This document shows positions 30,707-38,764 of a stretch of DNA of 64,000 nt, piece by piece (the stretch's first letter is position 1; each line of letters opens with the position of its first letter). The notes under the pieces were generated by a model. That model did no database searches. It saw only the letters and a list, made by a program, of their open reading frames with translations, and had not been told where the DNA came from. Both the position numbers and the translations under genes were made by a program. Origin of the DNA: Desertimonas sp963786985 (lineage in GTDB: Bacteria > Actinomycetota > Acidimicrobiia > Acidimicrobiales > Ilumatobacteraceae); contig CAWBBL010000015.1 in the NCBI GenBank assembly GCA_963786985.1, forward strand, positions 62,001 through 126,000, given 5' to 3'.

Positions 30707-31702
30707 TCACGTGCTCTCTGGCGAGTCGTAGCCCAAGGGGTGGGTGCTGTGCCACGCCCACGCCGAGCCGATGATGTCGTCGAGGGTCTTTGTCGACCGC
30801 CACCCGAGTGTGGAGGCGATACGGGTCGGGTCGGCGTAGGTGGCCACGGGGTCGCCTGGCCGGCGGGCGACGATCTCATGGGGGACCTGCCGGCCGGTGA
30901 CCCGTTCCGTGGTCTCGATCACCGCGAGCACACTCGATCCGACTCCGGTCCCGACGTTGAGCGTCGCCGTCGCCCCGCCGCGGGCGAGATAGCCGAGCGC
31001 TTGGACGTGGGCATCGGCGAGGTCGTCGACGTGGATGTAGTCGCGGATGCAGGTCCCATCGGGTGTCGGGTAGTCGGTGCCGAAGACCTGCAGCGGTGGT
31101 CCGTAGCCGAGCGTCGCCTTCATCGCCATCGGGATCAGGTTGATGCTGCGTTCCCAGACCTCCCCGAAGCGCCCGTCGTCCGACGCTCCGGCGGCATTGA
31201 AGTAGCGCAGGTTGACAGCGCGCAGCGCATGGCTGACGCCGTACCAAGCGAGAATCCGCTCGACCATCGCCTTGGACTCGGCGTAGATCGACTCGGGGAC
31301 GACCGGCATGTCCTCGGTGACCGGAACGGTCTCCGGGGTCCCGTTGACCGAGCACGACGAGGAGAACACGATCTGGTCGACGCCGGCGCGCAGCAGGGCA
31401 TCGACGAACTGCACCGTGCCGGCGACGTTGTTCATCCAGTACCGCGTCGGTTGTTGCATCGACTCACTCACGCTCTTGTACGCGGCGAAGTGCACCGCCT
31501 GGGTGACCCCGTGGTCGGCGCAGGTGCCGGCGACCGCATCCCGGTCGGTGATCTCGGCGACCACCAGCGGCACGCCCGGGATCGATTGCCGATAGCCGAA
31601 CTCGAGCGAGTCGAGGACAACGACGTCGACCCCGTCGGCTTGGAGGCGGCGCACCGTGTGCGAACCGATGTAGCCGGCACCGCCGGTGACCAGAACGCTC
31701 AT
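30707..31702 (-). CDS. galE: UDP-glucose 4-epimerase
   Basis: SDR enzyme of 331 aa that interconverts UDP-glucose and UDP-galactose (Leloir pathway, envelope sugars). The NAD motif is VTGGAGYIGSHT, followed by HFAAYKSVSESMQ, the catalytic Ser in FSSSCSVNGTP, the YAESK (YxxxK) pair, LRYFNAAGA, and DGTCIRDYIHVDDLADAH. The SSSCSVNG segment replaces the more usual SSSAAVYG. ATG 31702 directly starts MSVLVTGG. It lies upstream of the GNAT fusion on the same strand (43-bp gap), possibly co-transcribed. Divergent from the patatin gene. Confidence 0.95.
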   Translation of the reverse strand: MSVLVTGGAGYIGSHTVRRLQADGVDVVVLDSLEFGYRQSIPGVPLVVAEITDRDAVAGTCADHGVTQAVHFAAYKSVSESMQQPTRYWMNNVAGTVQFVDALLRAGVDQIVFSSSCSVNGTPETVPVTEDMPVVPESIYAESKAMVERILAWYGVSHALRAVNLRYFNAAGASDDGRFGEVWERSINLIPMAMKATLGYGPPLQVFGTDYPTPDGTCIRDYIHVDDLADAHVQALGYLARGGATATLNVGTGVGSSVLAVIETTERVTGRQVPHEIVARRPGDPVATYADPTRIASTLGWRSTKTLDDIIGSAWAWHSTHPLGYDSPEST

Positions 31703-31762
31703 TGGAAGTCCCTGCTCATTGCAGGCGAGGCTAGAGGCTCGCGGCGCCGCAGACTGGAGGGC

Positions 31763-32797
31763 GTGACGTTCGACCGCGACCCGCGGATTGCCGTGGTCCT
31801 CGGTGCCGGCGGGGTGGTCGGTCACGCGTTCCATGTCGGCGTGCTCAGCACCCTCGCCGATGAATTCGGCTGGGATGCCCGCCGGGCTCGGCTCGTCATC
31901 GGGACGTCGGCCGGTTCGGTCGTCGGAGCAGGGCTGCGAGCCGGGCTTGGTCCGCTCGACATGCGTCGTCGCCTGGCCTCCGAGCGCTTGTCGCCTGAAG
32001 GGGCGATGCTGGTTGGCCGCGGAGAGGCCGCCGTGGCCGCCCTCGGCCGCATCGACACGGGCGTCAACGGGGCTGATGTCGATCGTGCTGAGGAGTCGGC
32101 GCTCGGAACGCTTGTCCGCCGGCTGCGGATTGCCTCACCCGAACGGGTTCGTCGGGCGCTGCGCGAGCCCTGGCGGGTGACCCCGGGCTCGCTGGTGTCG
32201 GCAGTCCTTCCACCGGGGCGTCGTCCGACCGCCCACCTGCGGGTTCCCTACGACGCGATGATCGGCGAGTCGTGGCCCGACACCAGCCTGTGGATCGTCG
32301 CGGTCGACCTCGATGCCGGCCCGCGTGTCGTGTTCGGACGACCCGGCGCGCCGCCGGTGACAGTGGGCTCGGCGGTCGAGGCATCGTGCGCGATCCCCGG
32401 CTACTTCACGCCGGTGACCATCGAGGGCGTCCGGTATGTCGACGGTGCGGTGCACTCGACCACCAACGCCGACCTCGTCGCCGAACTCGACCCACCGCCC
32501 GATCTGGTCATCGTCGTCGCCCCGATGTCCGCCGTCTCATTCGCGTTGCCGCGAACCCGAACTCTCTCGTTGCGTCAACTCGTCCGCCGCCAGGTCGCCG
32601 CCGAGATCGCTGGGCTGCGGACCAGGGGACTGACCACCGTGACGTTCCAACCGACGGCTGATGACCTCGCTGTGATGCTCGGGGACACGATGGACGCGGG
32701 GAAGGCGTCGATCGTCTGCGCCAGAGTCATCGAGTCGACACGGGCTCACGTCCACGAGCCGGAGATCGCCGAACGGCTCGCCCTGCTGCGTCGTTGA
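31763..32797 (+). CDS. patatin-like phospholipase family protein
   Basis: A 344-aa serine hydrolase of the patatin/RssA family. The oxyanion loop is LGAGGVVGHAFHVGVL, the nucleophile Ser is in GTSAGSVVGA, and the catalytic Asp is in YVDGAVHS, completing the Ser-Asp dyad. There is no signal peptide, so it is probably cytoplasmic or membrane-associated. GTG 31763 gives VTFDRDPRIAVVLG; the frame is open further upstream antisense to galE, but that is not coding. Substrates of bacterial members are mostly unproven. Confidence 0.9.
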   Translation: MTFDRDPRIAVVLGAGGVVGHAFHVGVLSTLADEFGWDARRARLVIGTSAGSVVGAGLRAGLGPLDMRRRLASERLSPEGAMLVGRGEAAVAALGRIDTGVNGADVDRAEESALGTLVRRLRIASPERVRRALREPWRVTPGSLVSAVLPPGRRPTAHLRVPYDAMIGESWPDTSLWIVAVDLDAGPRVVFGRPGAPPVTVGSAVEASCAIPGYFTPVTIEGVRYVDGAVHSTTNADLVAELDPPPDLVIVVAPMSAVSFALPRTRTLSLRQLVRRQVAAEIAGLRTRGLTTVTFQPTADDLAVMLGDTMDAGKASIVCARVIESTRAHVHEPEIAERLALLRR

Positions 32798-32807
32798 AGA
32801 TCGTCGA

Positions 32808-34067
32808 TCAGGACGACGACACGATGGCGGAGACCTCCCGTTCCAAGGCGATCGCCAGCGCCACGTTGTCGGCCACCGTCGCGATCGACTCGATGCGGTC
32901 GCCGGCCGATCGGTAGATCGTCGCTTCGTGGCGATCGCCGGTCATGCCCTGGACATCGTTGTGGACGACAAGGTCGGCGCGACCCGCCACCTTCAGCACG
33001 GCTGCCTGACGCTCGTCCGGGGACGCGCCGTTGGTGAGCTTGAAACCGACGACGACGAGCCTGTCGCCACCGAGCTCCTTGAGCTGGGCGAGGAGCTTGG
33101 GGGTGCGCTTCAGATGAATCTCCATGACGTCGCCGGTGTCCAGCTTGGTGCTGGTGTCGACGGCGATCGACGCGCCGTCGACGACGATGTGGTCCACGTC
33201 GTAGTCGCTCACGGCGGCGAGATGAATGACGGCGTGGAACCGGTGTTCGCTGAGCAAGTCGCTGAGGGCGCCGGCCAGCTCGTCGAACGTCGTGAAGGAC
33301 CGACGGGTGATCGACTCGACGGCCGGATCGGGTACCGCGGAATCGGCGGCATGGAGGAGCGTCACGTCGTACCCGACGGACGCGAAGTAAGCGGCGAGGG
33401 CGGCGCCGGTCCGGCCGGTGCTCGTGTTGGTGATCGACCGTACGCCGTCGATCGGCACCGTCGTGCCACCCGCCGTGATCAGCACCCGACGACCGTCCCG
33501 CGTCGACTCTGGACGTGACGACGTGGTCGGCGCCACACCGAGACGGCCGAGCAGGTTGGCGACGATGTCATCGGGTTCGGCGAGCCGACCGGGACCGATC
33601 TCTCCGCAGGCGAGCGCCCCGGCCGACGGCTGGATGACCTCGACCCCCCAACCGGTGAGGCGATCGAGCGCGGCAGCGGTGGCCGGGTGTTCGTACATCG
33701 CCGCGTTCATCGCCGGAACCACGATGTACGGGACACGAAAGTCGAATGCCAGGAACATCGTCCCGATCAGGTCGTCGGCGATTCCCGCCGCCAAGCGGTT
33801 GATCGTGTTGGCGGTCGCCGGGCAGAGGACGATGAGATCGGCGCGGCGCACGAGGTGGATGTGGTCCATGTGCGAACCGGCGGCGAACGTATCCGTGGCG
33901 ACCGCCCGCCCAGTGAGACCTTCGAGGGTCGCCGGTCCGACGAACTCGAGCGCCGCCCGGGTGGCCACGGTCTGCACCGCGCAGCCGGCCTGCACGAGCC
34001 GGGACACCACGTGACAGGCCTTGTAGGCGGCGATCGAACCGCTGAGCTGGAACAGGACCTCAGGCAT
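32808..34067 (-). CDS. coaBC: bifunctional phosphopantothenoylcysteine decarboxylase / phosphopantothenate-cysteine ligase
   Basis: CoaBC makes 4'-phosphopantetheine for CoA. The N-terminal flavin decarboxylase CoaC (about 1-185) has FQLSGSIAAYKA, the HIHLVRRADLIVLCPATANT region and VPAMNAAMYEHPAT; its active Cys is in GALACGEIGPGR. The C-terminal ligase CoaB (about 195-419) reads ITAGGTTVPIDGVRSITNTS, AAVSDYDV, HLKRTPKLLAQLKE and VVGFKLTN. These read like the stand-alone CoaB of streptococci and enterococci and less like E. coli-type CoaB (no RSSGKMG or KIKK). Length 419 aa is normal. ATG 34067 starts MPEVLFQLSGSIAAYK. Confidence 0.92.
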   Translation of the reverse strand: MPEVLFQLSGSIAAYKACHVVSRLVQAGCAVQTVATRAALEFVGPATLEGLTGRAVATDTFAAGSHMDHIHLVRRADLIVLCPATANTINRLAAGIADDLIGTMFLAFDFRVPYIVVPAMNAAMYEHPATAAALDRLTGWGVEVIQPSAGALACGEIGPGRLAEPDDIVANLLGRLGVAPTTSSRPESTRDGRRVLITAGGTTVPIDGVRSITNTSTGRTGAALAAYFASVGYDVTLLHAADSAVPDPAVESITRRSFTTFDELAGALSDLLSEHRFHAVIHLAAVSDYDVDHIVVDGASIAVDTSTKLDTGDVMEIHLKRTPKLLAQLKELGGDRLVVVGFKLTNGASPDERQAAVLKVAGRADLVVHNDVQGMTGDRHEATIYRSAGDRIESIATVADNVALAIALEREVSAIVSSS

Positions 34068-34177
34068 CGGGCGACGACCCCTTTCGTGCGCTGATTCCCG
34101 AGACGCTACCGACGCCTCATTCCCCTTGTTCGATCGCTCGTCACTAGCGTCACCGCAGCGATCAAGGAGTTCCGCGC

Positions 34178-34991
34178 ATGAGCAATGTGAGTTACCAGTT
34201 CGATGGTGTGGCCGGGCAGATCCACGTCACGACGTGGTCCGGCGCCGTCGACCCTCGATTCGTCGCCCTGGTCGCCCACGGCTACGGCGAGCATGCCGGC
34301 CGGTACGCCCACGTCGCCGCGATGCTCGTCGGACTCGGCGCCGCCGTCTACGCACCCGACCACCTCGGCCATGGGCGCTCGGCCGGCGAACGAGCGCTTG
34401 TCGACGACATCGAAACGCTGGTCGACGACCTTCATACCGTCGCCGATCGAGCACGGGCCGAGCATCCCGGCCTCCCGGTTGTGCTCATCGGCCACTCGAT
34501 GGGCGGGCTGATCGCCGCTCGTTTCGCCCAGCGCTATCTCGACGAGCTCACCGCCCTGGTGTTGTCCGGGCCGATCGTCGGCGGCAATCCGGCCCTGGGC
34601 ATGCTCCTCGAGCTCGACCCGATCCCCGAGATCCCGATCGACCCGGCGGTCCTCTCCCGTGATCCGGCCGTGGGCGAGGCGTACGCCGCGGATCCGCTCG
34701 TGTACCACGGACCATTCCACAAGCAGACGCTGCGTGCCCTCGTCGGCGTCCGCCGACGTCGTCGCCACGGGCGGCACGCTCGGTGACGTGCCGACGCTGT
34801 GGGTCCACGGCGTGGACGACCAGCTCGTTCCGTACGACGTGACGGCGGCGACGATGGAGCTGATCAAGGGCACGTCGCTCCGCCACCGCTCGTACGACGG
34901 TGCGGCGCACGAGGTGTTCAACGAGACCAACAAGGACGAAGTGCTCGCCGAGGTGGCGGGCTTCCTCCGCGAGGTGCTCGGTCTCGACTGA
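34178..34991 (+). pseudogene. monoacylglycerol lipase-like alpha/beta hydrolase, one-base frame break
   Basis: The start is clean: AAGGAG then ATG 34178. Residues 1-190 carry VALVAHGYGEHAGRYAHVA, YAPDHLGHGRSAGE and the nucleophile elbow LIGHSMGGLIAARFA. The rest, ADVVATGGTLGDVPTLWVHG with the Asp in VDDQLVP and the late His in YDGAAHEVFNE, is in the frame one base later. The break is at about 34740-34755. All catalytic residues survive across the two pieces, so this is either a recent frameshift or a consensus error. If repaired it gives a protein of about 270 aa, a normal length. Confidence 0.85.
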
Positions 34992-35014
34992 TCGGCGCTC
35001 CTTCGAGGTGGCGA

Positions 35015-35167
35015 TCATCGGTGATCGCTGTGCTTGCGCCTCCGGCGACGAACAGCAGGTTCGTCATCCAGCTCGGCCGCCCGAATCAGGCGGGCGAACT
35101 CGGCTTGGCGGGCGATTCGGTTCATGTGCTCGCGAGCGAGTTGGGCGATGAGGAAGTCGTTCATCAT
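35015..35167 (-). CDS. small basic protein (50 aa), last gene of RHH-DUF4097 operon
   Basis: Encoded on the minus strand directly after the DUF4097 gene (21-bp gap). A strong AAGGAG ribosome site sits just before two tandem ATGs (35167 and 35164). The protein begins MMNDFLIAQLAREHMNRIAR, is predicted helical, and ends in an Arg/Lys/His tail. There is no known domain. The good ribosome site and operon position support translation. In size, start and basic end it resembles the 59-aa protein at 24.1 kb. Confidence 0.62.
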   Translation of the reverse strand: MMNDFLIAQLAREHMNRIARQAEFARLIRAAELDDEPAVRRRRRKHSDHR

Positions 35168-35188
35168 GAGCTCCTTGGGTTCGGTCGT

Positions 35189-36043
35189 TCAGGGTGCGCG
35201 GCGGACGCGCACGTCGCCGCTCAGGGTGTGGGCATGGATCGAGACCGCCTCGGCGTCGTCACCAGGCGCCTCGGAAGGGTCGAGGGACGACGAGACCGAC
35301 CCGGAGAGCGCCTGCACGTCGAGCCAGGCGGCAGTCCCGGCGGCGATTCCGATCTCGACGTCACCTGACGCCGAGTCGACCTCGACCGTGCCGCGGCGGA
35401 CCGAATCGAGGCGGATGTCGCCCGACGCCGTACGCACCGTCACGGAGCCGTCAGCGCCACGGATGACGACATCTCCGGAGGCGGATCGTGCTCGTGTGTC
35501 ACCGCCGACGTGCAGCAGGGTCACGTCGCCGGAGGCCGTGGCCAGTTCTGCCGACCGCCCGACGGTGTCGAGCCGGGCATCGCCCGATGCCGTGTTCACC
35601 GAGGCATCGCCGGCGACGGACCGACACGACACATCGCCACTCGCCGTGCGGACCTGCAGCTCGGCGGCATGTTCGACGGCTACGTCACCTGACGCGGTGG
35701 CCACGAACACCTCGCCGAGCTCCCCGGCGAGCTGGACGTCGGCGGACTTCACGTCGGCGTCGACCCGGGAGTGCGCCGGGACGACGAGGCGTACCTCGAG
35801 ACGGGGGTTCCTGCCGAACCAACCCTTGGACGTCGGGGCGATCAGCTCGATCGTCTCGCCGCGCTGCTCCACGGTGGTGGCGGCGGCGTGTTCCACGTCT
35901 GCCGAGCTGTCGGGGTTGGCCGGTTGCACGTCGACCAACGTGGTGGTCTGATCGTGGTCGTCCGCGGCGGTGCGGACGTAGAGCCGACCGGCGGCAAAGC
36001 GCACCATGAGCGCGGCAGGTCCAGGGGTGGTGAAGGTTTTCAT
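35189..36043 (-). CDS. DUF4097 family beta-repeat protein
   Basis: A 284-aa protein without a signal peptide. The C-terminal two thirds is a beta-solenoid-like array of about seven units, each centred on (T/S)ASGD followed by alternating hydrophobic residues, the hallmark of DUF4097 'putative adhesin' proteins. The N-terminal 90 residues form a separate beta domain (LMVRFAAGRLYVRTAA). The lack of export signal or membrane helix makes a cytoplasmic role more likely than adhesion. It lies between an RHH regulator and a 50-aa protein on the same strand. Function unknown. Confidence 0.82.
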   Translation of the reverse strand: MKTFTTPGPAALMVRFAAGRLYVRTAADDHDQTTTLVDVQPANPDSSADVEHAAATTVEQRGETIELIAPTSKGWFGRNPRLEVRLVVPAHSRVDADVKSADVQLAGELGEVFVATASGDVAVEHAAELQVRTASGDVSCRSVAGDASVNTASGDARLDTVGRSAELATASGDVTLLHVGGDTRARSASGDVVIRGADGSVTVRTASGDIRLDSVRRGTVEVDSASGDVEIGIAAGTAAWLDVQALSGSVSSSLDPSEAPGDDAEAVSIHAHTLSGDVRVRRAP

Positions 36044-36067
36044 CGTTGTGCTCCTCGGCGGTGTGCG

Positions 36068-36571
36068 TTAGCGGACCCAGCCGGTCAGGCGTTTGCCTGG
36101 CCGGCCGGTGTGCGTTCGCTCGGTTGGCGGTTGCTGGTCGACCCGTACTACGGCGTCTTGCAGGGCGTGGACGAGCCAGGAGTTGACCGACGCTCCGATG
36201 CTGCCGGCCGATTCCTCGATCCGCGCCTTGAGACCATCGGGGAGCCGCAGTGAGATCCGCGCCGTCGCCTCGTCACCCTCGAACGTCGGTGGTGGTGGCG
36301 GCGGCGGCGGAGCCGGCGGCTCGGGAATGGCCGGTGCGCTGACGACGAACTCCGGGTCCCTGCCGCGCAGGCGCAGCTCGACGGAGCCCGGGGCGAGCTC
36401 CGCGGTGATCTGCTCGGCAGCGGCCCCGAGGGCGTCGATGAGCATGAGGCGGACGGCCGCGTCGAGGGCCGTCAGGAGACGGTCAGCGGCGCGGCGCATG
36501 TCCTCACCGCCGACCTCGGCAGCGGCGCTGAGCTCACGATGCAGGCTGTCGACGTACGGTGCGAGCTCCAT
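36068..36571 (-). CDS. ribbon-helix-helix transcriptional regulator (HicB/Arc-like)
   Basis: A 167-aa protein. The C-terminal region reads ARISLRLPDGLKARIEESAG then SIGASVNSWLVHALQDAV, a classic ribbon (beta strand) plus two helices of the HicB/CopG class. The N-terminal 75 residues are helical, and a run of nine prolines separates the two parts. ATG 36571 starts only 6 nt after a CATACT -10 box, so the mRNA is probably leaderless. Its own promoter is studded with TGACRTCA sites, which argues for autorepression. No toxin gene is adjacent; the downstream genes are DUF4097 and a small protein. Confidence 0.85.
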   Translation of the reverse strand: MELAPYVDSLHRELSAAAEVGGEDMRRAADRLLTALDAAVRLMLIDALGAAAEQITAELAPGSVELRLRGRDPEFVVSAPAIPEPPAPPPPPPPPTFEGDEATARISLRLPDGLKARIEESAGSIGASVNSWLVHALQDAVVRVDQQPPTERTHTGRPGKRLTGWVR

Positions 36572-36644
36572 GACGTCAGTATGACATCACAATGATGTCA
36601 TGTCAACGTCTAGACCCCCAATTTGTGACGTCAATGTGACATCA
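36571..36644 (-). promoter_or_regulatory. leaderless promoter with TGACRTCA operator array
   Basis: On the minus strand TTGACA (36601-36606), a 17-nt spacer and CATACT (36578-36583) form a strong promoter whose expected start is the ATG itself. A perfect palindrome ATGACATCA-CAA-TGATGTCAT (36581-36601) fills the spacer. TGACGTCA palindromes lie over the start codon (36571-36578) and at 36626-36633, and TGACATCA at 36637-36644. The layout fits a dimeric RHH repressor binding several half-sites. Confidence 0.8.
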
Positions 36645-37379
36645 GCCGACCGCCGTGCCGACGACCGCCCCGATCGCCGCGGTGATCGCCATCGCCAGTG
36701 CGCTGAGCACGGTGATGCGGACGACGGCAGCGCCGATCGGGGCGCCACCGAGTTGCGCGCCGAGCGCGCCGAGTCCGGCGAGGGCCAAGAGAGCAGCGGC
36801 GGCGACGACGACGATTCGTGGTGTCGACGGACTGACCAGCGCCACGAGCAACGGGACCAGGGCGCCGACGGTGAAGGCGGCGGCCGACGAACCCGCCGCC
36901 TGCAACGGACGGGCACGCGCCGCGTCGGTGATCCCCAGCTCGTCGCGGACGTGGGCGGCGAGCGCATCGTGGTTGGTGAGCTGCCTGGCCACCTCGGCGG
37001 CAAGCGGGTGGTCGAGCCCACGACGTTCATAGATGCGAGTCAGCTCACTGAGTTCGCTGACCGGGTCGGCGGCCAGCTCCCGACGCTCCTGGGCAAGGTC
37101 GGCTCGTTCGGCGTCGCGCTGTGAGCTGACCGAGACGAATTCTCCGACGGCCATCGACATCGCCCCGGCCGCCAGGCCGGCGAACCCGGCGGTGACGATC
37201 GTCTGACGCGAGGTGTCGGCGGCGGCGACGCCGACGATCAAGCTGGCGGTCGACACGATGCCATCGTTGGCCCCGAGCACCGCGGCGCGCAGCCACCCAA
37301 CCCGCTGGGTCCGGTGGTGCTCCGGATGGGGCAACCGACCCTTCGGCCCCGTGCCCGAACGGGCGACGGACGCGGCCAT
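36642..37379 (-). CDS. VIT1/CCC1 family Fe/Mn transporter
   Basis: A 245-aa membrane protein of the vacuolar iron transporter family, likely exporting Fe2+ or Mn2+ from the cytoplasm. The first helix has the diagnostic LGANDGIVSTASLIVGVAAA, followed by AGAMSMAVGEFVSVSSQRD and the acidic cytoplasmic helical metal-binding region (ERADLAQERRELA). Three C-terminal helices complete the five-helix topology. The stop codon overlaps the outermost operator of the RHH operon downstream. Start is ATG 37379. Confidence 0.92.
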   Translation of the reverse strand: MAASVARSGTGPKGRLPHPEHHRTQRVGWLRAAVLGANDGIVSTASLIVGVAAADTSRQTIVTAGFAGLAAGAMSMAVGEFVSVSSQRDAERADLAQERRELAADPVSELSELTRIYERRGLDHPLAAEVARQLTNHDALAAHVRDELGITDAARARPLQAAGSSAAAFTVGALVPLLVALVSPSTPRIVVVAAAALLALAGLGALGAQLGGAPIGAAVVRITVLSALAMAITAAIGAVVGTAVG

Positions 37380-37436
37380 GCCGGGAACCTACTCGGGCGC
37401 CGGCCGCCGGCAACGCGACCTCGTCGCAGCCGTCGC

Positions 37437-37712
37437 TCAGCGCATCGCGGCGTAGCGTTCGGCCGAGCGCGCCCGGGCCTTGGCCGCTTCGACCTCACGG
37501 TCACGCGGCGGTGCGTGGGTCACGAGGGCGGCGACGAGCTCGCCGGTTGCCGCGGCGACGGTGGCGACGGCGTGGTCGAACGCGGCGGCGTTGGCCGCCG
37601 ACGGCTTGTTCATCCCGCTGACCTTGCGCACGTACTGCAGCGCAGATGCGTGGCACTCCTCGGCGGTCGCCGGCGGCTCGAAGTTGTAGAGGGGCTTGAT
37701 GTTCCGGCACAT
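37437..37712 (-). CDS. DUF2277 family protein
   Basis: A 91-aa cytosolic protein starting MCRNIKPLYNFEPPATAEE, the characteristic opening of DUF2277, with the later ALQYVRKVSGMNKPS. Function unknown. ATG 37712 is selected because the family begins MCRNI; seven codons are open upstream. The remaining sequence is helical with an Arg-rich end. It lies 58 bp upstream of the VIT-type transporter on the same strand, so co-transcription is possible, and is divergent from the aldo/keto reductase gene. Confidence 0.88.
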   Translation of the reverse strand: MCRNIKPLYNFEPPATAEECHASALQYVRKVSGMNKPSAANAAAFDHAVATVAAATGELVAALVTHAPPRDREVEAAKARARSAERYAAMR

Positions 37713-37771
37713 GCCTACAGCCTGCCACGGCACGCGCGGAGACCCTCGTCCGGTTCTCGTACGATCAACCG

Positions 37772-38764
37772 ATGGACGTACGGGCCCTGGGCACCAACGG
37801 TTTGGAGGTTTCCGCCATCGGGCTCGGGTGCATGAGCATGACCGGTGGTTACAGCGACCGACCTGATCGCGACGCGATGATCTCGCTGATCCGTACCGCA
37901 GTGGATCGTGGTGTCACGTTCTTCGACACGGCCGAGGTGTACGGGCCGTTCGTCAACGAGGAGCTCGTCGGCGAAGCGCTCGCACCGTTCCGCGGTGACG
38001 TCGTGATCGCCACGAAGTTCGGCCACCAGTTCGACGCCGACGGCAAGGTGATCGGACTGTCGAGTCGACCCGAGCACATCAAGCAGGTCGCCGACGCGTC
38101 GCTCGGACGCCTCCAGGTGGAGTCGATCGACGTGTTCTACCAGCACCGCGTCAACCCCGACGTCCCGATCGAAGACGTCGCCGGCGCGGTCCGGGAGCTC
38201 GTCGCGGCCGGAAAGGTGAAGCACTTCGGATTGTCCGAGGCCTCCGCCGGCACGATCCGCCGGGCGCATGCCGTCCACCCGGTGACGGCGGTGCAGAGCG
38301 AGTACTCGCTGTGGTGGCGACGCCCCGAGGAGGAGGTGTTGGGGGTCTGCGAGGAACTCGGCATCGGCTTCGTGCCCTACAGCCCGCTCGGCAAGGGCTT
38401 CCTCACCGGCACGATCAACGCCTCGACGAGCTTCGACACCGGTAACGACATCCGCGGCACCATCCCGCGATTCGAGCCCGAGGCGCTGCAGCACAACCTG
38501 GCGATGGTCGACCTGTTGGTGAGCGTCGCCGGACGCAAGGGTGCGACTCCCGGCCAGATCGCTCTGGCGTGGCTGTTGGCCCAGAAACCGTGGATCGTCC
38601 CGATCCCCGGCACGCGCAAGGAGCACCGTCTCGTCGAGAACCTGGGCGCTGCGGCCATCCAGTTGTCGCCCGAGGAGCTCACCGAAATCGAGTCAGCGGC
38701 AGCCGCGATCGAGGTGCGCGGCGGCCGCTACAACGAGACTCAGGAGCGCCTGACCAACCGCTGA
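37772..38764 (+). CDS. aldo/keto reductase
   Basis: A 330-aa NADP(H)-dependent TIM-barrel oxidoreductase of the AKR12/13-like YccK/IolS type. The catalytic tetrad is present: Asp and Tyr in FFDTAEVYGP, Lys in VIATKFG and His in FYQHRVNP. The cofactor-binding end is IPGTRKEHRLVENLGA. Substrate unknown. ATG 37772 follows TACGAT by exactly 6 nt (37760-37765), so it is probably leaderless. The 3' end overlaps the convergent DUF72 gene by 25 bp. Confidence 0.94.
   Translation: MDVRALGTNGLEVSAIGLGCMSMTGGYSDRPDRDAMISLIRTAVDRGVTFFDTAEVYGPFVNEELVGEALAPFRGDVVIATKFGHQFDADGKVIGLSSRPEHIKQVADASLGRLQVESIDVFYQHRVNPDVPIEDVAGAVRELVAAGKVKHFGLSEASAGTIRRAHAVHPVTAVQSEYSLWWRRPEEEVLGVCEELGIGFVPYSPLGKGFLTGTINASTSFDTGNDIRGTIPRFEPEALQHNLAMVDLLVSVAGRKGATPGQIALAWLLAQKPWIVPIPGTRKEHRLVENLGAAAIQLSPEELTEIESAAAAIEVRGGRYNETQERLTNR

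Noticed and set aside
36068..36571. Toxin-antitoxin system suggested by the HicB-like RHH protein
   Set aside because: No HicA or other toxin is adjacent; the downstream genes are DUF4097 and a small basic protein.
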